Positions 16,555-27,286 of a stretch of DNA of 64,000 nucleotides are shown piece by piece; the first letter of the stretch is position 1; each line of letters starts with the position of its first letter. The stretch is taken from positions 21,370 through 85,369 of the forward strand of contig CAIKRV010000044.1 of NCBI GenBank assembly GCA_903829945.1, given 5' to 3'. The notes under the pieces are model-generated. The model saw nothing but the letters and a program-made list of their open reading frames with translations, was not told where the DNA came from and searched no databases. Source of the stretch: an uncultured bacterium (GTDB lineage Bacteria; Bacteroidota; Bacteroidia; CAILMK01). The translations under genes and the position numbers were made by a program.

Positions 16555-19500
16555 TTAGAATGTGTCAAGGTCAATTGGTCTCATTACACCAAACCATTTG
16601 ATGACTCTTTCTCCCAAATTGCCTGCTTTAATATGAATTAAATATACCCCACTGGCAATTGGTACACCTGCATTATTTTTCAAATCCCAATCCAAGAATG
16701 TGGAATGAATCTCACTAATCGGTTGGTCAACATTATATCTGCGAACCAAAGCGCCATTGACTGTATAAATATCAATGGTGCATTTGCTTGGCAAGTTGGT
16801 AATTCGAACCCTATTGTCCAACTGTGATGTTTCATACCCTGAGTATGCATAGTATGGATTAGGAACAATATTCACTTCTTTCAATGCCTTTTGTCCAAGC
16901 GCTACCGTCTCGGTAGGGGTCAAAGAACTTGTATTAAAGCTATATAGAGGTAAATTATTATTTTGTGGTGTTCCGCTGGCATTCGGATAAGTGGCATAAG
17001 GAGTAGTTACTCTTAAGCGTAATCTTGCATCAGATGGTATTATACCATCTTGAACACTATTTAACTTACCTGCCGCAGTTAATGCCGGTGGCATTACCCA
17101 CATTACATCGCCGAATACATGAGCCAACATGGTATTACGTGCAAATGAATTATCAGTTAGCATCGCTAAATAAGTTTTACAACTATCATAGGCAATGCCT
17201 CTTTCCTTGGCAAAACGTGGATATTTATCACGGAAAGCTTTGGTCATGGCTACTTTAGACCATGGGTTTCTGGAACTCATTACATAAATCCAATGCTTAC
17301 CGGCCCAAGTATAACCATTGACATAATCAAAATAACCTGCCGCCGGATTCAAATAGCCATACTGCCAATTGTTATTGGTAGGATTCCAAAGCATATCATT
17401 ACCGTTATCCTTTTGATTGTGAGAATCCTCACCAAACATAATATTTAAACGTTCGCCGGTTTCAATATTTACCGCATAGCCTGGGAACCAACTGGTACCC
17501 ACTTCAGGGTTAGCCCCCGGATTATAAATTGGACCATTGGCACCATCCACAAACGGATTAGTATGCTTACGAACATCAAATTTCTTAGCACCACCCTCAT
17601 TCTTATTGGTAAGGTTCGGATCTGTGCTGGTTTCTCCTTCTTCAATAACCACACATTTGGTCCATTTGCTCTTATCGGCAGTAAATACCAAATCAATGCT
17701 ATTGGTGATATTGATTCGCTGATTTTCAAAATCTACTTGATCCGGAATTGGACCCAAAGTATATTCATAAACCCCTGAAGGATCTTTAAAGTACTCTGAA
17801 CGTGCCGCCAAGGCACCAGGCGCTACTACACCGGCCAAAGATGCTTCAAATGCTTGGCGTGGATCTACCCAGTTATCATAAGCATATTTATGAACAATGG
17901 ATTGAGTATAAGTTTGATTATAGGTAGAGTCAATAAATAAAGTATCACCTGCACTTACCAAAATGGTTTGTACACCAGAAACATTATTATAAACTGTATC
18001 CCATTTATTAGCAAAGAGTCTAACTAAAAACTTAGGGGTATGATTGGTATCTGTCACTAAATCTAAAGTTCTTCCGGTGGATTTTCCATAATACATGGTA
18101 AGTTCTCCGTTAGCGGTATGCAATACATAAACATTAGTTTTAGCAACGAAAGTAAATAAATTCTTAGTTACTGTTTTAGTCGAAGTTACTTTTTCAGTAT
18201 AGGCGCCGGCATCCTGTGGAGAAGAATGTGAATTGGTCGGATCCGGTGAAATTTCTACATCATCATATTTAGGATCCATAACGCCGCCCCCTTGAGCATC
18301 TTTATGGGTACCGGAACGAATCCAGTTATACGGATTGATTGGAGCTGCAGTTCCGGATTGTTCGCCATCGTAAATACCGGTCAACCAATAATTTGACGGA
18401 TCATTGAAAGTAATTGTTGCTGAAATAAAACCATTGGTCAATCGAGTTGAACTATCCAACACCGCACCCGGTGCTTCTGTATAAAATTTACTTGGATCCA
18501 CATAATATGGTTTCTTAGGATTAACATCAAACTTACCACTTAATGGCTGTGCAATAGAAACAACTAATCCTAATTTCGATACCACTTGGTCATGGAAAAT
18601 ACTGATGCTATCCTGAGAATAGGCAATAGTATCATTTTTTGTGGTATTGGCATTGTATTGTGTAATGACCCAACGGGTACGCGCCGGATTAGGCTCGTAA
18701 AAGTTTTTAGTAATATAAGGTGTATCATTGGTGGTAGTACCAATTGAATCATATATTCTCAATTGGAAATCTCCTCCTTTTACCAAAAGCGGATCATATA
18801 CGCGAATATTTACCGGACCGGCACCTATGGCATATAATGGCTGATCAATAGAGTTCTTATTTTTAGAGAATAATTCAGCTTCAGAACTTGGATCCAAATC
18901 CAAGAAATTACCGCCATTACCTACTCCTTCTATTCTTCTGATCGGAACTTGGGTACCAAAATCAGCATTCAGAGAATTACCTCCGAATAATGGATCGGAG
19001 CTATGCGGCATCGCAATAATGGAAGGAGAGCCGTTTACTTGTGCCGGACGTCCTGCCAAGAAATAAGTATTCTTATCGTTTGGATTGGCATTATAACCAT
19101 AGGCCATCACCATGTAATAGTAATAATTATTATTTATTAACTTATCATCACCGGTGGCAAAAAGGTCTTTCACTATTTCATAAGTATGAGTTACCCCTTG
19201 ATTGGATCTGGTAACCATAATTTTTGGTACCGTTGATTTCAAGGTTGGGTCAAATACATTATTGATAATATTAATAGGAACATTATTTCCTTTAATATCA
19301 GATTGCGCAATTAATCTTGCTTTACTGATATCTCCTAAGTCACCTGCAGAAACAGATGAATTTGCTAATTGATAAATTAAATAACCTTCAAACCTGAAAG
19401 TATCCTTTTTACCAAAGGTTAAAATATTCTTTTCTGTAGTATTGATAGAACCGTTTTGGTCTATAAATGAAAGGACTACTTTATTTTTAAGTTCAGTAAC

Positions 19501-21057
19501 TTGAACTACAGGAGGTTCAGGACCGATACGTAATTGGAAACAATCATCATATAATGTTTGCGCCAAATCATCCGCAAATAAAAGCTCTGTAATGGCATCC
19601 GTATTATCACTTTGACGAGTGGACATGGCCCAAACTGCACCTACAGTAACATAGTTAACAGCACCCGGTTTCAAGGTAAAAGGACCTGCAGATTGTAAGA
19701 ACCTTCTATCTCCTGGAGGGTTACCCGCATTTTTTTCTGTCCATTGATTTGGATCACTTACACGAGGGTCACCAGGGAACATGAAGTGTGCTTTAGGACC
19801 GGCGCCTGTTCCGTTTTTACCATCATTATGAATATAAGTGCCTTGTTTCCAACGAGCGGTCATAAAATAATAATAATTATTGGCCTGTTCCGGGTTACCA
19901 TTTACAGGATTAAAGTCATTATTATAATATACAAATGCTGACATTGGCAAGTAATCATCATTGACGTCAAGAATGCCATCATGATTTCTATCAATTCTAG
20001 GGGTGCCTGCATCTACATGAGGACCTAAGAAGAAGTCGGTACCAACAGCAGGTAAAGTTGTTCCATATCCTAATGCACCCGGATCTATATTTTCACCATT
20101 ATAGCAAATACCTAAACTTCTATTGGTATCTACGGCTACATAGTCATCAAATGCATAACCAAGGTCCGGATCCACCCATTGACCGAAGAAGGTACTATCT
20201 AAAGTATAGGTACCGCGGTTTATAATTTTATAGGCATAAAAAGTTGCACTATTTAATTGGTCATTCGTCACAAATGCAAATGCATGCACTTGAACTTCTA
20301 AACCAATTGCTAAGGCATGGGTTTCATTGTGCGTATTACCATTATCGTTATATACCCACCATAAATTTTGGTCAGGCGTAAATTCGCATTGAGGTTTGGA
20401 AGGAGTATGTGCATAAAAGACTGGATAATCACTATTTTTAGGATCAAACTGATTTAATAAATAGTGCCCATCTCCATCTACGTCTTTAAAAGGAGCCAAT
20501 TTAGAAAACTTCCATCCACCGGTATTGCTTTGTGGAAAAGCAGGCCAATTAATCATATCAGCCGTAGCAGGAGCCGAACCATTTTTAAAATTGGTAATAT
20601 CGTCCTTATTGATTTTCCAAATTTTGTCATATTGAAGACAAGCAGCAGCATCGGTACCGGCATTGACGGTATCCAACGGACCAGGGAAAAAGTCACTACC
20701 ATTTTGACGATAAGTCATGGCTGCCTCTTTTAGGTTGCCATGGTCATAACCACCAATCCATAAAGAACCGGCAAATAATGAAGTTCTTCTTGGTTGACCC
20801 TCCTGAGTAACTTTAGGAACTTCGTACTTAGCCAGACCTACAAGGTCCCACCACATGTCCCCACCATTTAGAATGTGCGCTCTGACATTATTGATGTCAA
20901 GGTCAGCAGAGCCGGTGGCCGGGGAACAGCCATCCGCTAAACGTTTGTGCTTGCCCGGAGGATTGATCGGCTGTCCTACATTTGGAGCAGCATAAACCAA
21001 TGTGCCAATGCACATAAAGCCTACCAGAGAAAGAAGTGAAAGTTTAATTTTATTCAT
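16555..21057 (-). CDS. 1500-residue secreted protein with a variant C-terminal sorting-like domain
   Basis: Start moved from TTG 21063 to the ATG 6 nt downstream (MNKIKLSLLSLVGF), which gives a clean signal peptide ending LVYAAP. The mature protein is rich in Asn, Asp, Gly, Tyr and Trp with beta-sandwich character and has no catalytic motif I recognise. The last 90 residues begin VNIVPNPYYAYSGYE and contain IDIYTVNGALVRRYN and GVYLIHIKAG, resembling a FlgD-like/T9SS sorting domain but extended by FGVMRPIDLDTF. It lies between a TonB receptor (32-nt gap) and a PorV/PorQ protein (35-nt gap), so it is probably a T9SS-exported surface protein. Function unknown. Confidence 0.8.
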   Translation of the reverse strand: MNKIKLSLLSLVGFMCIGTLVYAAPNVGQPINPPGKHKRLADGCSPATGSADLDINNVRAHILNGGDMWWDLVGLAKYEVPKVTQEGQPRRTSLFAGSLWIGGYDHGNLKEAAMTYRQNGSDFFPGPLDTVNAGTDAAACLQYDKIWKINKDDITNFKNGSAPATADMINWPAFPQSNTGGWKFSKLAPFKDVDGDGHYLLNQFDPKNSDYPVFYAHTPSKPQCEFTPDQNLWWVYNDNGNTHNETHALAIGLEVQVHAFAFVTNDQLNSATFYAYKIINRGTYTLDSTFFGQWVDPDLGYAFDDYVAVDTNRSLGICYNGENIDPGALGYGTTLPAVGTDFFLGPHVDAGTPRIDRNHDGILDVNDDYLPMSAFVYYNNDFNPVNGNPEQANNYYYFMTARWKQGTYIHNDGKNGTGAGPKAHFMFPGDPRVSDPNQWTEKNAGNPPGDRRFLQSAGPFTLKPGAVNYVTVGAVWAMSTRQSDNTDAITELLFADDLAQTLYDDCFQLRIGPEPPVVQVTELKNKVVLSFIDQNGSINTTEKNILTFGKKDTFRFEGYLIYQLANSSVSAGDLGDISKARLIAQSDIKGNNVPINIINNVFDPTLKSTVPKIMVTRSNQGVTHTYEIVKDLFATGDDKLINNNYYYYMVMAYGYNANPNDKNTYFLAGRPAQVNGSPSIIAMPHSSDPLFGGNSLNADFGTQVPIRRIEGVGNGGNFLDLDPSSEAELFSKNKNSIDQPLYAIGAGPVNIRVYDPLLVKGGDFQLRIYDSIGTTTNDTPYITKNFYEPNPARTRWVITQYNANTTKNDTIAYSQDSISIFHDQVVSKLGLVVSIAQPLSGKFDVNPKKPYYVDPSKFYTEAPGAVLDSSTRLTNGFISATITFNDPSNYWLTGIYDGEQSGTAAPINPYNWIRSGTHKDAQGGGVMDPKYDDVEISPDPTNSHSSPQDAGAYTEKVTSTKTVTKNLFTFVAKTNVYVLHTANGELTMYYGKSTGRTLDLVTDTNHTPKFLVRLFANKWDTVYNNVSGVQTILVSAGDTLFIDSTYNQTYTQSIVHKYAYDNWVDPRQAFEASLAGVVAPGALAARSEYFKDPSGVYEYTLGPIPDQVDFENQRINITNSIDLVFTADKSKWTKCVVIEEGETSTDPNLTNKNEGGAKKFDVRKHTNPFVDGANGPIYNPGANPEVGTSWFPGYAVNIETGERLNIMFGEDSHNQKDNGNDMLWNPTNNNWQYGYLNPAAGYFDYVNGYTWAGKHWIYVMSSRNPWSKVAMTKAFRDKYPRFAKERGIAYDSCKTYLAMLTDNSFARNTMLAHVFGDVMWVMPPALTAAGKLNSVQDGIIPSDARLRLRVTTPYATYPNASGTPQNNNLPLYSFNTSSLTPTETVALGQKALKEVNIVPNPYYAYSGYETSQLDNRVRITNLPSKCTIDIYTVNGALVRRYNVDQPISEIHSTFLDWDLKNNAGVPIASGVYLIHIKAGNLGERVIKWFGVMRPIDLDTF

Positions 21058-21089
21058 AACCAAATCAGTTCTAAATTTTCAATACTTAA

Positions 21090-24000
21090 TTAAAATGCAT
21101 AACTTAATCCAAGACGAATAACACGCGGTGAACCATAGTTGCCCGGGCTCAATAAACGTGCATTGTATTGATCAACAAATGCTTGACGTGCTGCTAAATC
21201 AGCAATATTACTTAATGTTTTTTGACCTTCCGCAGATGCCAAATATCCATCATCATCCGGGCGACCTGTATAACGATATACGCCAAAGATGTTCTGTATG
21301 TTAAACAAATTTTGAATGGTAACACGCAAGTTGATGTAATGGTCGCTACCTTTTGAGCCGCTATTTTCTTGGTTTTTCTTTGATTTTACCAATATGTTTT
21401 TATCATAGGATAAATCCACGCGATAATTCCAAGGTAAACGGGCATCATTCGGTTGACCTAATAATGTAGTACGTTGAGCTACGCCAATTTCAACATCAGT
21501 TGTAACGTTGGATTGACGAGAATAAGGCATACCGGAACTTGCAGTAAATAAAGCAAAGAAACCGGCATTTTCAAATACTGCACGATATACTTTATCTACC
21601 ACAGTATTTATACCATTGCTTTTATCAGTAGATGGACCGGTATAATCCAAACCATCGCCAAAACGATAATCAACGGTAGCATTCAATTTATGACGAACAT
21701 CGTAATCCAATGGTAGTGGAGTACGTAAGTTAGGTTGACCGGCAGCAATTAAACCGCCTTGAGAACCTGAGGATGAACCGGTACCATTTGCAAATTGCAA
21801 TCCATAATTGGCTTTAAAGGCAATACCGGAAGCCGCAGCACGACGATATTCATAAATAACGTTTAGTCCTTTTACGGTACCAAAGTCAATATTATCATAA
21901 GTAGTATAAGTACTTACTGGGTAAGCGAAATTAATTTTTCTTATTTGAATCATATTACGCAATTCACCATAGTTAGCTTCCAAGGTGATAACACTAACTT
22001 TTCCGATAATTTGCTTGAAACCTACTTGATAATTAATACGCGTTTGTGGTTTCAAATTTGGATTATCTATAACACCGGTAGCTCTTTCTTTTAAGAAATA
22101 ATAATTATCAATGGAGAAAAAGTTATTACTGGTAGGACGTTGGCTTAAGATATCATAATTCGCATAGAAGTTAGCCACGTCTGATATTGGGAAAGAGAAA
22201 GACACACGAGGTGAATAACTAGTTTGAGGAGTATATTGTTGGAAAGAAGCAGCAATCGGCTTATTTAAATTATCTCTGGAAATACCTGCACCTTTAATAT
22301 AAGGAGTCAAGGTACCGCCATTTAAATTCGCCAAATAGGTTACGTCCGTTACTTCTTTACCGGTTGCATCATACCATTTATTGGTAGCAGGGTCACGATA
22401 TCCTATTGGTGCAACTGTTGGATTTAAAGGATCATTTACGTAAGGCACATAACTTGAACCGATATTTCCGGGTTTGGTATATTTGGTAGTTCCAAAATAT
22501 TTACCGTCAATATCTCCCGCAGTATAGGTAGGAAGCATGGAATATTGGTCAATTAATACCGGCTGATTTGCATCATAACGATCAATACGTAAACCTAAAC
22601 GGAAATTAATGCCGTAAAAATCAAACTGGTCTTGAACATATCCTGCAATATAAATAGGCTGGAAAGCAGCAATGTATCTGTGCAAACTATCATTCAAGAA
22701 ATCATTAACTGTCAATTTCTTAGAAGGTGAATTGCCTAAATAATCATAACCATAGTAACTCACTAAAGAGCTACCTTGGTTGAGCAATTCATCGGCGGAG
22801 AACATATTTAATTTTCCGGCCAAGCGACCGTGAGACGCTAAGTATTTAGATAAATTATTATAATCACCGGGATTGTAGCCATCTGTATTAATAAATGACT
22901 CACTGGAAATTGGTTTTCCATGAATATCAGTAGCCCCTTGGCTGATTAAATATTCTCTGAAGTTTTTATCAAAAGTTCTTTGGTTGGCAGATTGGAAACG
23001 GTAATTAATAGTATCCAAGAAGTTACCATATTTATCAAATACTGAATCCTTTCTTGTAGTATCAACAGATAGATGTGAGTTAGCTAACTGACGTGCTAAA
23101 GTCCATAAACCGGTAGTAGCTACAGTATAACCACTTGAAACACGTTGTTCATAATTGAAACCAAATTTGATAGCATGTTGCTTCAACTGGAAGGAACCGG
23201 AGAAATATAAATTAAATTGGTCCGTTTGAGATTTAGAAACTGAACCATATACGGTACCTACACCACTCCACAAAGAGTTAACATTAGTAGGCGATTGTCC
23301 GTTAACTAAGCCACCTTCATTTTGGATTTGTTGTAAGTTATATACTTTTGATTTATTAGCAAAATACTCACGGGTATAATTTTGTTCTGTGGTTAAAACA
23401 TTACCAGGTTTAAATTTCACAGAGTCAATTAAATAATTACCTTCACTATATACATGGGTGGTCGGATCCACAGTATAAGATCTACGGGTATATTGATCAA
23501 AAGTACCGATATAACCATATTTAAAGTAATCATCTTTCAGGTTCTTATCCCAAGTAGTATTTCGAACCGTTTGATAATCCCCTTGAATGGAATAAGAAGC
23601 GCCCTGGATAATAGATTTAGGATCAGTGGCAATATTTTGTTTAAAACGTATAAATCCTCTATAAGTCTCATTAATAACTTGAGGATTATTAGCGGTATTA
23701 AACATGCTGAAAGAAGGAATATAAGCCAAATATGAATTATAGTTTCCTGAAGCATAGGCAGTAATAGTGATATTATTCACCGGTTGGTATTCCAACTTTC
23801 CTGTAAAGGAATAGCTTTGAGAAGGAATATTAGGGTGATAAGCCACCGTAGTAATACCGGAATTGCCTACATAAGAAGCGGCCGGTAAGAATATATCTGT
23901 ATTAATGGTATTAATATCTGTTTTTGGAGCTCTAATTAATGGATTTGCATTTAAAGCATTCATTACATTAGAATTGGCAGTATAAATCGGAATTCCGGAT

Positions 24001-24872
24001 GGACTTGGGTCTTTAATTAAAGTAGCAGAACCGGAAATAAAGAAGTCAATTAAAGGGCGGGATGGAATGGAATCTCCATGTGCTTTGGTTTTCCAAATTG
24101 GACCGCTTAAATATCCGTCAAAATAATTATACCCATAAGCATCAAGCAATTGTGATGACAAAGCGCTAATACCTCCTGAAAATACACCTGTAGGACCACG
24201 ACTGGTTACGGTTACAATACCGCCTGTAGCATCACCATATTCTGCACCGATACCTGAGGTTAGAATGGTAGATTGTTCCAAGGCCGTTTGAGGAATAGAC
24301 ATGGACCCCAAAACTTTAATACCATCTAAGTAATAAACAGTTCCATCACCTCTACCCCCTGCAAGATTTAAACCTTGGCTACTGCTGATGACACCGGGTT
24401 GTACTACTAATAAGTAACCTGAACCTTGACCGGCAGCATGTTGGAAATCCTCACGGGTAATAACACTTACCCCGGGGTTTTTCTTATTAATTAATGGATC
24501 TTTAAAAACTACTACTTCAACATTTTTAAGTGTTTTACCCTTCACAGACATTTTGATATAAAGGTCCTGGGTTTTATCAGCGTATAAGTTTACACGAACA
24601 ATTTTAAATTTTTCGTAACCAATCTTAATCGCGATAACGCTATCCACAAGACCCGGTTGTAAACCGGTAATATTATACTTTCCTTCATCATCGGACATTT
24701 TAGCCGCCCTGAGAATACCGGAGGAATAAACCCTAATAATGGCACCATCAATAGGTTCCTTGGTCGTTTCATCTGTAACATTTCCACTTAATCCAGCGTC
24801 CTGTGTTTGTGAAAAAGCTACTAAAGATAGGGAGCTAAAGAGAAAAGATAGTAAAAAATGCCTGAGCCTCAT
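21090..24872 (-). CDS. TonB-dependent outer-membrane receptor with N-terminal carboxypeptidase-regulatory-like domain
   Basis: A 1260-residue protein: signal peptide (LSFLFSSLSLVAFSQ), a CarboxypepD_reg-like beta-sandwich (GLSGNVTDETTKEPIDGA), a plug domain (VEVVVFKDPLIN, VSVITREDFQ, YYLDGIKVLG, GAEYGDATGGIV) and a large barrel ending VIRLGLSYAF with terminal Phe. Start moved from 24953 to ATG 24872 because the promoter -7 box overlaps the track's GTG and the extension is charged and unlike a signal peptide. It is the first gene of a three-gene operon. The substrate is unknown; there is no SusD partner, so glycan import of the SusCD type is not supported. Confidence 0.93.
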   Translation of the reverse strand: MRLRHFLLSFLFSSLSLVAFSQTQDAGLSGNVTDETTKEPIDGAIIRVYSSGILRAAKMSDDEGKYNITGLQPGLVDSVIAIKIGYEKFKIVRVNLYADKTQDLYIKMSVKGKTLKNVEVVVFKDPLINKKNPGVSVITREDFQHAAGQGSGYLLVVQPGVISSSQGLNLAGGRGDGTVYYLDGIKVLGSMSIPQTALEQSTILTSGIGAEYGDATGGIVTVTSRGPTGVFSGGISALSSQLLDAYGYNYFDGYLSGPIWKTKAHGDSIPSRPLIDFFISGSATLIKDPSPSGIPIYTANSNVMNALNANPLIRAPKTDINTINTDIFLPAASYVGNSGITTVAYHPNIPSQSYSFTGKLEYQPVNNITITAYASGNYNSYLAYIPSFSMFNTANNPQVINETYRGFIRFKQNIATDPKSIIQGASYSIQGDYQTVRNTTWDKNLKDDYFKYGYIGTFDQYTRRSYTVDPTTHVYSEGNYLIDSVKFKPGNVLTTEQNYTREYFANKSKVYNLQQIQNEGGLVNGQSPTNVNSLWSGVGTVYGSVSKSQTDQFNLYFSGSFQLKQHAIKFGFNYEQRVSSGYTVATTGLWTLARQLANSHLSVDTTRKDSVFDKYGNFLDTINYRFQSANQRTFDKNFREYLISQGATDIHGKPISSESFINTDGYNPGDYNNLSKYLASHGRLAGKLNMFSADELLNQGSSLVSYYGYDYLGNSPSKKLTVNDFLNDSLHRYIAAFQPIYIAGYVQDQFDFYGINFRLGLRIDRYDANQPVLIDQYSMLPTYTAGDIDGKYFGTTKYTKPGNIGSSYVPYVNDPLNPTVAPIGYRDPATNKWYDATGKEVTDVTYLANLNGGTLTPYIKGAGISRDNLNKPIAASFQQYTPQTSYSPRVSFSFPISDVANFYANYDILSQRPTSNNFFSIDNYYFLKERATGVIDNPNLKPQTRINYQVGFKQIIGKVSVITLEANYGELRNMIQIRKINFAYPVSTYTTYDNIDFGTVKGLNVIYEYRRAAASGIAFKANYGLQFANGTGSSSGSQGGLIAAGQPNLRTPLPLDYDVRHKLNATVDYRFGDGLDYTGPSTDKSNGINTVVDKVYRAVFENAGFFALFTASSGMPYSRQSNVTTDVEIGVAQRTTLLGQPNDARLPWNYRVDLSYDKNILVKSKKNQENSGSKGSDHYINLRVTIQNLFNIQNIFGVYRYTGRPDDDGYLASAEGQKTLSNIADLAARQAFVDQYNARLLSPGNYGSPRVIRLGLSYAF

Positions 24873-24952
24873 CTTATTTAGTTTAGTTTTAGATCTACGT
24901 TTTGCTTGTGTTTCGTTTGCCTGTTCGTTTCGTTGAAGCGATTTTACAAACA

Positions 24953-24983
24953 CAAATTTAATTAGTCAGGTCAGTCCTTCAAA
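24953..24983 (-). promoter_or_regulatory. consensus promoter of the TonB-receptor operon (TTTG-N19-TAAATTTG)
   Basis: Minus strand: TTTG (24983-24980), 19-base spacer, TAAATTTG (24960-24953). Exact fit to the Bacteroidota consensus; leader of about 75 nt before ATG 24872. Confidence 0.72.
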
Positions 24984-25486
24984 AAACATATTTGGTCATT
25001 TATCAGGCAATTTTCAACCTTAGAGAAGTTTTATCTTTCTCAAATTATTGATTTACAAACCTTTAATTAATGAATTACCTATGTCCTTATCGCTCCTTAG
25101 CCCAAAAACTTGTGTTTTTACGCCCTCTTCACAATGCAGGAAAATGGCTTCAAAGCTATTAATCATTATTGACTTGACAAAAAAATTTTATCAACGTCTT
25201 TGAAACTAGGCTTCTAAGCATAAAATCGAATTTGGCCTTTTTTATGCTGTTAATAATTGATTCACTTATAGATAACGATTATTTAATATACTTTTTATTG
25301 AATACTAAACCTTGAAAATTGGGCCAAATAAAAAATTCTTCCATAAAAAGTATGCCCCCACTTTACATCACTACAATTAATTTAATGCCTTAAATATCAA
25401 TATATAAAGAAGTTACAATGCCCTTAATCCAATAATATTCCGATAAATGCTAAAAATTGTATTTTCCCAATGATTCAAATTTTTTC
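24984..25486. other. AT-rich intergenic stretch between divergent genes
   Basis: About 500 bases separating the TonB-receptor operon from the M43 protease gene. I see no ORF, repeat or RNA gene that I can support. Confidence 0.5.
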
Positions 25487-25494
25487 TAAATTTG
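25487..25494 (+). promoter_or_regulatory. -7 box TAAATTTG of the M43 protease gene
   Basis: TAAATTTG fits TAnnTTTG, 58 bases before ATG 25553; the nearest TTG is too far (27 bases) to be a good -33. Confidence 0.45.
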
Positions 25495-25552
25495 TAGTCC
25501 GTTTAATTCCAAATTTCAAAACAACAAGAATTAAACTTAAAAACAGAGGGCT

Positions 25553-26830
25553 ATGAAAAAATTTACATTCATGAATAAATACGTTTGGCTTATTATACTA
25601 GGCCTTGCAAGTGCTTCCCTAGCAAAAGCACAATTTACTGTTTGCGGTACCGATCATTATTGGGACCAACAAGTAGCAAAAAATCCTCAATTGGAACAAG
25701 AGCGCATTAAAGCTGATGCGGGTGCGCGTGCGGCTATCTATAGTGCGGCTTACAAAACCATGCCTACTACTTCAGAACTTTTAATCCCTATTGTATTTCA
25801 CGTTATTTCCAATAGAAATTATCCGGTTCAAACGACCTTACAAGATTGTAAAGATCAAATTCAACGTTTAAACGAAGATTATAGCGAAAGAAATTCCGAT
25901 ACCGTAAATGTCCGTCCTTTGTTTCAAGGCAGAATTGGCAATGCTCATATCCGATTTATCTTAGCTACGAAAGATCCGAACGGTAACCCAACTACAGGGA
26001 TGACCAGAGATACTTCTATATTAACCTACAATGCGGGGGATACCGTTAAATCCGTAGTGGATTGGGACCATAATTTTTACCTAAATGTATGGGTCGTTTA
26101 TAATATCGACTCTCGTTCCTTGCCAAAAGGCAGTACTATTGCAGGCTATTCCGTATTTCCATGGGATGGCGTAGCCAGAGGCAAAGCTGATGGTATCGTG
26201 ATGGACCATACTTGGATAGGCTATGGAACTGATCGTACCCTTACCCATGAAATTGGTCACTTCCTTGGTTTATACCATACTTTCCAAGGTGGTTGCACCG
26301 GTGGTGATGAAATTGAAGATACTCCTCCTGTTACTGCTGCAAGCTTAGGCAAATGCGGTACCTGGCCACAAGATAGCTCTTCCAATACTTGTCATAATGA
26401 TGTTCCGGATCTTCCTGATATGTTGGAAAACATTATGGATTATTCCAGCTGTAAAGTAATGTTTACTAAGCAACAAGTTCAAAGAATGCGTTATTACCTT
26501 ACTTTGAACCGCGTATCATTATATTACTATAATACGGTAGCCGGCATAGAAACCCCTACTGAAAATTCAAGTGCTGCGCTAAGCCTTTTCCCTAATCCTA
26601 CCAATGAAAGCTTTACTTTAGATGCAGCAGGATTAGCTATTGGCAAATCTGTTCATATTCAATGTTTTGATATGATGGGCCGTATGCAATTCGAAGAACT
26701 TGTTCCGGTAGGAAACGATGGCATCATCAGCAAACAAATGAATGTGGCCAGCTTAAAATCAGGCGTCTACAAAGTGGTGCTTTATCAAGACAACGAAATG
26801 AAAGCGGTTAAAGCTTTAATCAAACAATAA
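25553..26830 (+). CDS. secreted M43-family (cytophagalysin/pappalysin) metalloprotease with T9SS sorting domain
   Basis: A 425-residue protein with a signal peptide (LGLASASLAKAQ) and a metzincin-type catalytic domain: HEIGHFLGLYH at residues 232-242 (three zinc-ligand histidines and catalytic Glu) and the Met-turn NIMDYSSC downstream, preceded by the M43 feature GIVMDHTW. The C-terminal 80 residues are a T9SS type A domain (LSLFPNPTNESF, CFDMMGRMQ, SLKSGVYKVVLY, basic end). It should be exported through the T9SS. The N-terminal residues 25-75 may serve as a propeptide. Monocistronic with its own strong terminator. Confidence 0.93.
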   Translation: MKKFTFMNKYVWLIILGLASASLAKAQFTVCGTDHYWDQQVAKNPQLEQERIKADAGARAAIYSAAYKTMPTTSELLIPIVFHVISNRNYPVQTTLQDCKDQIQRLNEDYSERNSDTVNVRPLFQGRIGNAHIRFILATKDPNGNPTTGMTRDTSILTYNAGDTVKSVVDWDHNFYLNVWVVYNIDSRSLPKGSTIAGYSVFPWDGVARGKADGIVMDHTWIGYGTDRTLTHEIGHFLGLYHTFQGGCTGGDEIEDTPPVTAASLGKCGTWPQDSSSNTCHNDVPDLPDMLENIMDYSSCKVMFTKQQVQRMRYYLTLNRVSLYYYNTVAGIETPTENSSAALSLFPNPTNESFTLDAAGLAIGKSVHIQCFDMMGRMQFEELVPVGNDGIISKQMNVASLKSGVYKVVLYQDNEMKAVKALIKQ

Positions 26831-26853
26831 GATCGTTCAAGCGAATAATTTAC

Positions 26854-26885
26854 AAAGCCTCTGCAAATTTGCAGAGGCTTTTTTA
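26854..26885 (+). terminator. Rho-independent terminator of the M43 protease gene
   Basis: AAAGCCTCTGCAAA / TTTGCAGAGGCTTT is a long perfect palindrome followed by TTT. Confidence 0.85.
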
Positions 26886-27286
26886 TGGTCCCAACTTTTA
26901 AAATTGGTTTATAATCTTGGGAATAAATACTTAAATACTTCTCCCCTTCTGCATTAAGGCTTTGTTATCCATATTAAGGCTGAAGGTACTACAAAGGGTC
27001 TGAATATTATTCTAATTTATACGCTAAGTTTAAAGCTAAGGAGTTCTTGGCTGATGGGTACTAAGCTACATACTAAAGTCCAAAAACAATTGAGATATTA
27101 AAAAAATGCAAAACTCAATTATTTGTATTTCAATAATTTAAACTTTGCGAAGCTAATGATTGACCTGCTTAAAAAATTATGGATTCTAATTTTTGCGGGA
27201 ATTGCTCCAAAGAACGGAGCAAAAATAATATTAAGATATGCTTTGCGAGATTTATATTATTATAAATCAATTATATAAATGCTGCA
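26886..27286. other. intergenic stretch with one hairpin
   Basis: About 400 AT-rich bases between the M43 terminator and the convergent dehydrogenase gene. The only clear structure is TTGCTCC-AAAGAAC-GGAGCAA at 27202-27222, which has no T-run on the minus strand and so is a weak terminator candidate for the dehydrogenase/rsmA unit. Confidence 0.4.

Noticed and set aside
16555-24872. SusC/SusD-type glycan utilisation locus
   Set aside because: There is a TonB receptor with the regulatory-like domain but no SusD lipoprotein and no glycoside hydrolase; the PorV-type neighbour points to T9SS export instead.
24873-24953. N-terminal extension of the TonB receptor
   Set aside because: The GTG start lies in the promoter -7 box and the extension is charged; a clean signal peptide starts at ATG 24872.
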